Notes under the pieces: model-generated | The model's database searches: none | Seen by the model: only the letters and a program-made list of their open reading frames with translations | What the model was told of the DNA's origin: nothing | Translations under genes and position numbers: made by a program | Part shown: piece by piece, positions 61,756-64,000 of the stretch | Numbering within the stretch: position 1 is the stretch's first letter | Layout of the letters: each line of letters starts with the position of its first letter | DNA from: Pectobacterium aquaticum | GTDB lineage: Bacteria; Pseudomonadota; Gammaproteobacteria; Enterobacterales; Enterobacteriaceae | Direction of reading: 5' to 3' | Assembly (NCBI RefSeq): GCF_003382565.3 | Contig: NZ_CP086253.1 | Coordinates: 3,658,001 to 3,722,000 of the forward strand | DNA: 64,000 nucleotides

Positions 61756-62016
61756 AAAAAAAGCCAGCGAAAAAACTCGCTGGCTGGTGAAACGTCACCA
61801 TTACTCAGAATTCTTTTTCTCACACCACCTAGAGCCAATGACGATATTCGTCGTCGGACATGTCTTTCAGGTGCCACTGCGTCGCCTGCTGTAGTAATGC
61901 AATACGCTGTTGGGTAGACATCCATCGCAACCACTTTGCTTTACAGGTCGATAAGTAGGTTTGATAGAACTGGGACAAACGGGAAATCGCCATCAGCCAC
62001 CTCCTCTCTTTCCTTG
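61756..62016 (-). ncRNA. sgrS: SgrS small RNA
   Basis: A Hfq-dependent sRNA of the glucose-phosphate stress response. On the minus strand downstream of sgrT, TCTGAGTAATGGTG closely matches the E. coli SgrS segment CTGAGTATTGGTG that pairs with the ptsG translation start. A terminator hairpin (arms AGCCAGCGA and CGCTGGCT) with a seven-T tail follows, as in E. coli. The 5' end is estimated from a GATACT-like -10 at 62023-62028 and may be off by several bases. The length, about 260 nt, exceeds the 227 nt of E. coli because sgrT is longer. It is divergent from sgrR, which activates it in E. coli. Confidence 0.88.
61829..61993 (-). CDS. sgrT: SgrT, glucose transport inhibitor peptide
   Basis: A 54-residue peptide encoded within SgrS. 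ATG 61993 has an excellent SD (GGAGGTGG about five bases upstream). RLSQFYQTYLSTCKAKWLRW and the MSTQQRIALLQQATQW segment resemble E. coli SgrT (RQFYQHYFTATAKLCWLRWL, 43 residues), with an 11-residue or so C-terminal extension (MSDDEYRHWL). E. coli SgrT inhibits the PtsG glucose transporter. The SgrR-SgrS-SgrT order supports the call. Confidence 0.88.
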   Translation of the reverse strand: MAISRLSQFYQTYLSTCKAKWLRWMSTQQRIALLQQATQWHLKDMSDDEYRHWL

Positions 62017-62083
62017 TTAGAAAGTATCGGCGTAATATAGGGAAAGATAAATTGATGACTTTAGTGCAGGGAGTTCCTCTTTT

Positions 62084-63742
62084 ATGTCTTCCCCTCGATT
62101 GCAACAACAGTTCATCCGCCTGTGGCAGCACTTTCAGGGGCAAACCACCGACACCACGCTGCAAGAGCTCACTGGTGTGTTGAATTGCTCACGCCGCCAT
62201 ATCCGTTCGCTGCTGAACGCGATGCAGCAAGAAGGCTGGCTGGTCTGGCAAGCCGAGGCCGGAAGAGGAAAACGCTCGCAGCTCTCCTTTGTGTATACCG
62301 GATTGGCGCTACAGCAACAGCGTGCCGAAGATTTGCTGGAACAGGATCGCATTGAGCAGCTAGTGCAGTTGGTGGGTGACAAAGAAACGGTGCGCCAGAT
62401 GCTACTTGCCCACCTTGGGCGGAGCTTCCGGCAGGGGAAACACATTCTGCGCATCCTCTATTACCGTCCTTTACGCAATTTACTGCCCGGCTCGGCGCTA
62501 CGGCGTTCAGAGATGCACATTGCCCGGCAAATTTTCAGCGGACTCACCAATATAAATGAGGAAAATGGGGAAATTGAGCCCGATCTAGCTCATCACTGGC
62601 AGATGATCTCCCCCCTGCATTGGCGATTTTATCTGCGTCCGGCCATCCGCTTCCATCACGGTCGCGAACTCACAATGGATGATGTCATCACCTCCCTCAA
62701 GCGCCTCACCGCCTGGCCACTGTTTGCGCACCTTGAAACCGTCACGTCACCGATGCCCTTCGTGATTGATATTCGGCTAAACAGCTCGGATAAATGGCTG
62801 CCGTGGCTATTGGGCTGCGTGCACGCCATGATTTTGCCACAAGAGTGGAAAACGCTACCGGATTTTGCCCAACGCCCAATTGGCACCGGCCCTTACGCCG
62901 TGGTGCGCAATAACAGCAACCAGTTGAAGATCCGCGCCTTCGATGATTATTTTGGCTATCGGGCGCTGATTGATGAAGTCAACATCTGGGTACTGCCGGA
63001 CGAACCGGAAGAAATGCCGGTCTCCGTCCAATTCCAGTCTGATGATTCTCATCACGAACAGTTGGAAAGCCGGATGGAAGAAGGCTGCTATTTCCTGCTG
63101 TTCGATAAGCGTTCACCGCTTGCTGAACGCCCGGAGGTTCGTCGCTGGCTCTGGCAGGTCTTTAACCCGATTTCGCTCCTCAGTCACGCCGATGCTAGCC
63201 ACCAGCGCGACTGGTCCCCCGCTTATAGCCTGTTGCCACGCTGGCATCACCATCATCCACACGATAGTGAACCCATCCCGGCAGGGCTGACGCAGGTGAC
63301 GCTGACCTTTTATCATGAGCACCCTGAATACCGGATATTAAGCGAAATCATGCGCACGCTGCTGGCGAAACACGGCGTCACCCTGCATGTCCATACGGTC
63401 AGCTACGAAGACTGGTATCAAGGCAATGCCGAAAGCGATATCTGGTTTAGCAGCGTGAATTGCTATTTGCCGCTCGAATTATCCCTGTTTGCAATGCTCT
63501 ACGAACTCCCGCTGGTGCAGCACTGTCTGAATGACGATCTGCAGGCAGATGCACAGCAGTGGCGCAATCACTCGCTGCCGATGGCGGAATGGTGTGAAAA
63601 GCTGATCGCCAGCGGCCAACTGCACCCTCTTCTGCATCACTGGCTACAGCTTCAGGGGCAGCGCAGTATGCGCGGCGTCAGGATGAATATGTTGGGCTGG
63701 TTTGATTTTAAATCCGCCTGGTTTGCACCGCCGGAACGCTGA
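62084..63742 (+). CDS. sgrR: Transcriptional regulator SgrR
   Basis: An activator of sgrS under glucose-phosphate stress. It has 552 residues (E. coli 551). An N-terminal winged helix domain (LQELTGVLNCSRRHIRSLLNAMQQEGWLVW, GRGKRSQLSF) is fused to a C-terminal solute-binding-protein domain of the SBP_bac_5 type (HHWQMISPLHWRFYLRPAIRFHHGRELTMDDV, RPIGTGPYAV). It lacks a signal peptide, so the binding domain acts in the cytoplasm as an effector sensor. It is divergent from sgrS and is followed by the thi riboswitch and thiB, as in E. coli. Confidence 0.95.
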   Translation: MSSPRLQQQFIRLWQHFQGQTTDTTLQELTGVLNCSRRHIRSLLNAMQQEGWLVWQAEAGRGKRSQLSFVYTGLALQQQRAEDLLEQDRIEQLVQLVGDKETVRQMLLAHLGRSFRQGKHILRILYYRPLRNLLPGSALRRSEMHIARQIFSGLTNINEENGEIEPDLAHHWQMISPLHWRFYLRPAIRFHHGRELTMDDVITSLKRLTAWPLFAHLETVTSPMPFVIDIRLNSSDKWLPWLLGCVHAMILPQEWKTLPDFAQRPIGTGPYAVVRNNSNQLKIRAFDDYFGYRALIDEVNIWVLPDEPEEMPVSVQFQSDDSHHEQLESRMEEGCYFLLFDKRSPLAERPEVRRWLWQVFNPISLLSHADASHQRDWSPAYSLLPRWHHHHPHDSEPIPAGLTQVTLTFYHEHPEYRILSEIMRTLLAKHGVTLHVHTVSYEDWYQGNAESDIWFSSVNCYLPLELSLFAMLYELPLVQHCLNDDLQADAQQWRNHSLPMAEWCEKLIASGQLHPLLHHWLQLQGQRSMRGVRMNMLGWFDFKSAWFAPPER

Positions 63743-63783
63743 GAGCCTTTCGCTGCCCGACTTAACCCTTTACAATGTGCCGT

Positions 63784-63866
63784 TCTCAACGGGGTGCGGA
63801 AAATTTTTCGCTGAGAAGATACCCGTCGAACCTGATCCGGTTAATACCGGCGAAGGGATTTGAGAG
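63784..63866 (+). promoter_or_regulatory. TPP riboswitch (THI element)
   Basis: Contains the hallmark segments ACGGGGTGC, CTGAGAAGATACCCGTCGAA, CCTGATCCGGTTAATACCGG and CGAAGGGAT, closed by a P1 stem (TCTCAA / TTGAGA). Thiamine diphosphate binding would shut off the following thiB operon, probably by masking its SD at 63913. Confidence 0.96.
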
Positions 63867-63923
63867 TGCGGCTTATTGCTGCCTCAAAGTCCTTTGCCAC
63901 CCTATGATTCTCAGGAGTGCAAA

Positions 63924-64000
63924 GTGTTAAATCAATTACTACACCGTTCAGCCACCGCGCTGAAAATCAGCCTGCCTTGCCTGTTACTGCTCTCTGCTTC
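63924..64000 (+). CDS. thiB: Thiamine-binding periplasmic protein, N-terminus only
   Basis: Only the first 25 codons are in the window. GTG 63924 follows AGGAG by six bases. The residues LKISLPCLLLLSAS form a signal-peptide core, suited to the periplasmic binding protein of the ThiBPQ ABC importer. The identity rests on the TPP riboswitch and the sgrR-thiB order of E. coli, not on the mature sequence, which is outside. Confidence 0.82.
   Translation, partial: MLNQLLHRSATALKISLPCLLLLSA

Noticed and set aside
58738..61770. Shared AAAAAAAGCCAGCGA in the chemoreceptor terminator and the SgrS terminator
   Set aside because: Fifteen bases of GC-stem plus A run can arise by chance in terminators, and the loops and flanks differ.

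Overview
The window is chromosomal DNA of an enterobacterium, most probably a soft-rot plant pathogen of the genus Pectobacterium. This is inferred: the proteins are close to those of E. coli and gene order follows the E. coli thiB-to-lpd segment, but several genes differ (alaE beside cra, an acyl-CoA ligase where leuO lies, a DUF721 gene beside secM, ccdAB and azlCD where setA lies). No rRNA, tRNA, CRISPR array, prophage or intact insertion sequence was seen.

Region 1 (1-3.3 kb) is accessory: the end of an MmgE/PrpD gene, a secreted alpha/beta hydrolase, and an unrecognised gene that looks frameshifted and sits between two near-identical terminators. Region 2 (3.3-12.5 kb) holds central metabolism on the minus strand: pdhR-aceE-aceF and lpd (pyruvate dehydrogenase), then aroP on the plus strand. 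Region 3 (12.5-21.9 kb) carries ampE/ampD, a remnant of tsx, nadC, the type IV pilus genes ppdD-hofB-hofC, guaC, and coaE-zapD-yacG.

Region 4 (21.9-44.2 kb) is the minus-strand division and cell-wall (dcw) cluster with its flank, in transcription order: mraZ, rsmH, ftsL, ftsI, murE, murF, mraY, murD, ftsW, murG, murC, ddlB, ftsQ, ftsA, ftsZ, lpxC, then secM, secA and mutT, with a DUF721 gene divergent from secM. It makes the peptidoglycan precursor, the septal synthase and the Z-ring, then the first committed enzyme of lipid A and the Sec motor. Most of its genes overlap or nearly touch. The exception is ftsQ-ftsA, which is pushed apart by a tandem repeat. The mra promoter and MraZ boxes are readable.

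Region 5 (45-57.6 kb) is dominated by branched-chain amino acid and alanine genes: alaE, cra, ilvIH, an acyl-CoA ligase, leuLABCD with its leader-peptide attenuator, and azlCD (predicted branched-chain amino acid exporter) with an AraC-family gene upstream. Region 6 (57.7-64 kb) has a chemotaxis receptor, a chromosomal ccdAB toxin-antitoxin pair, the sugar-phosphate stress locus sgrS/sgrT/sgrR, and a TPP riboswitch in front of thiB, which runs off the window.

The most unusual signals are small-scale: 15-18 bp tandem repeats at several gene boundaries, a decayed tsx, duplicated terminators round an orphan gene, a nested inverted repeat between pdhR and aceE, Shine-Dalgarno sites that overlap on opposite strands between secM and the DUF721 gene, an enlarged SgrT, and a CcdB without the usual C-terminal tryptophan. 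I found no clearly new multi-gene system.
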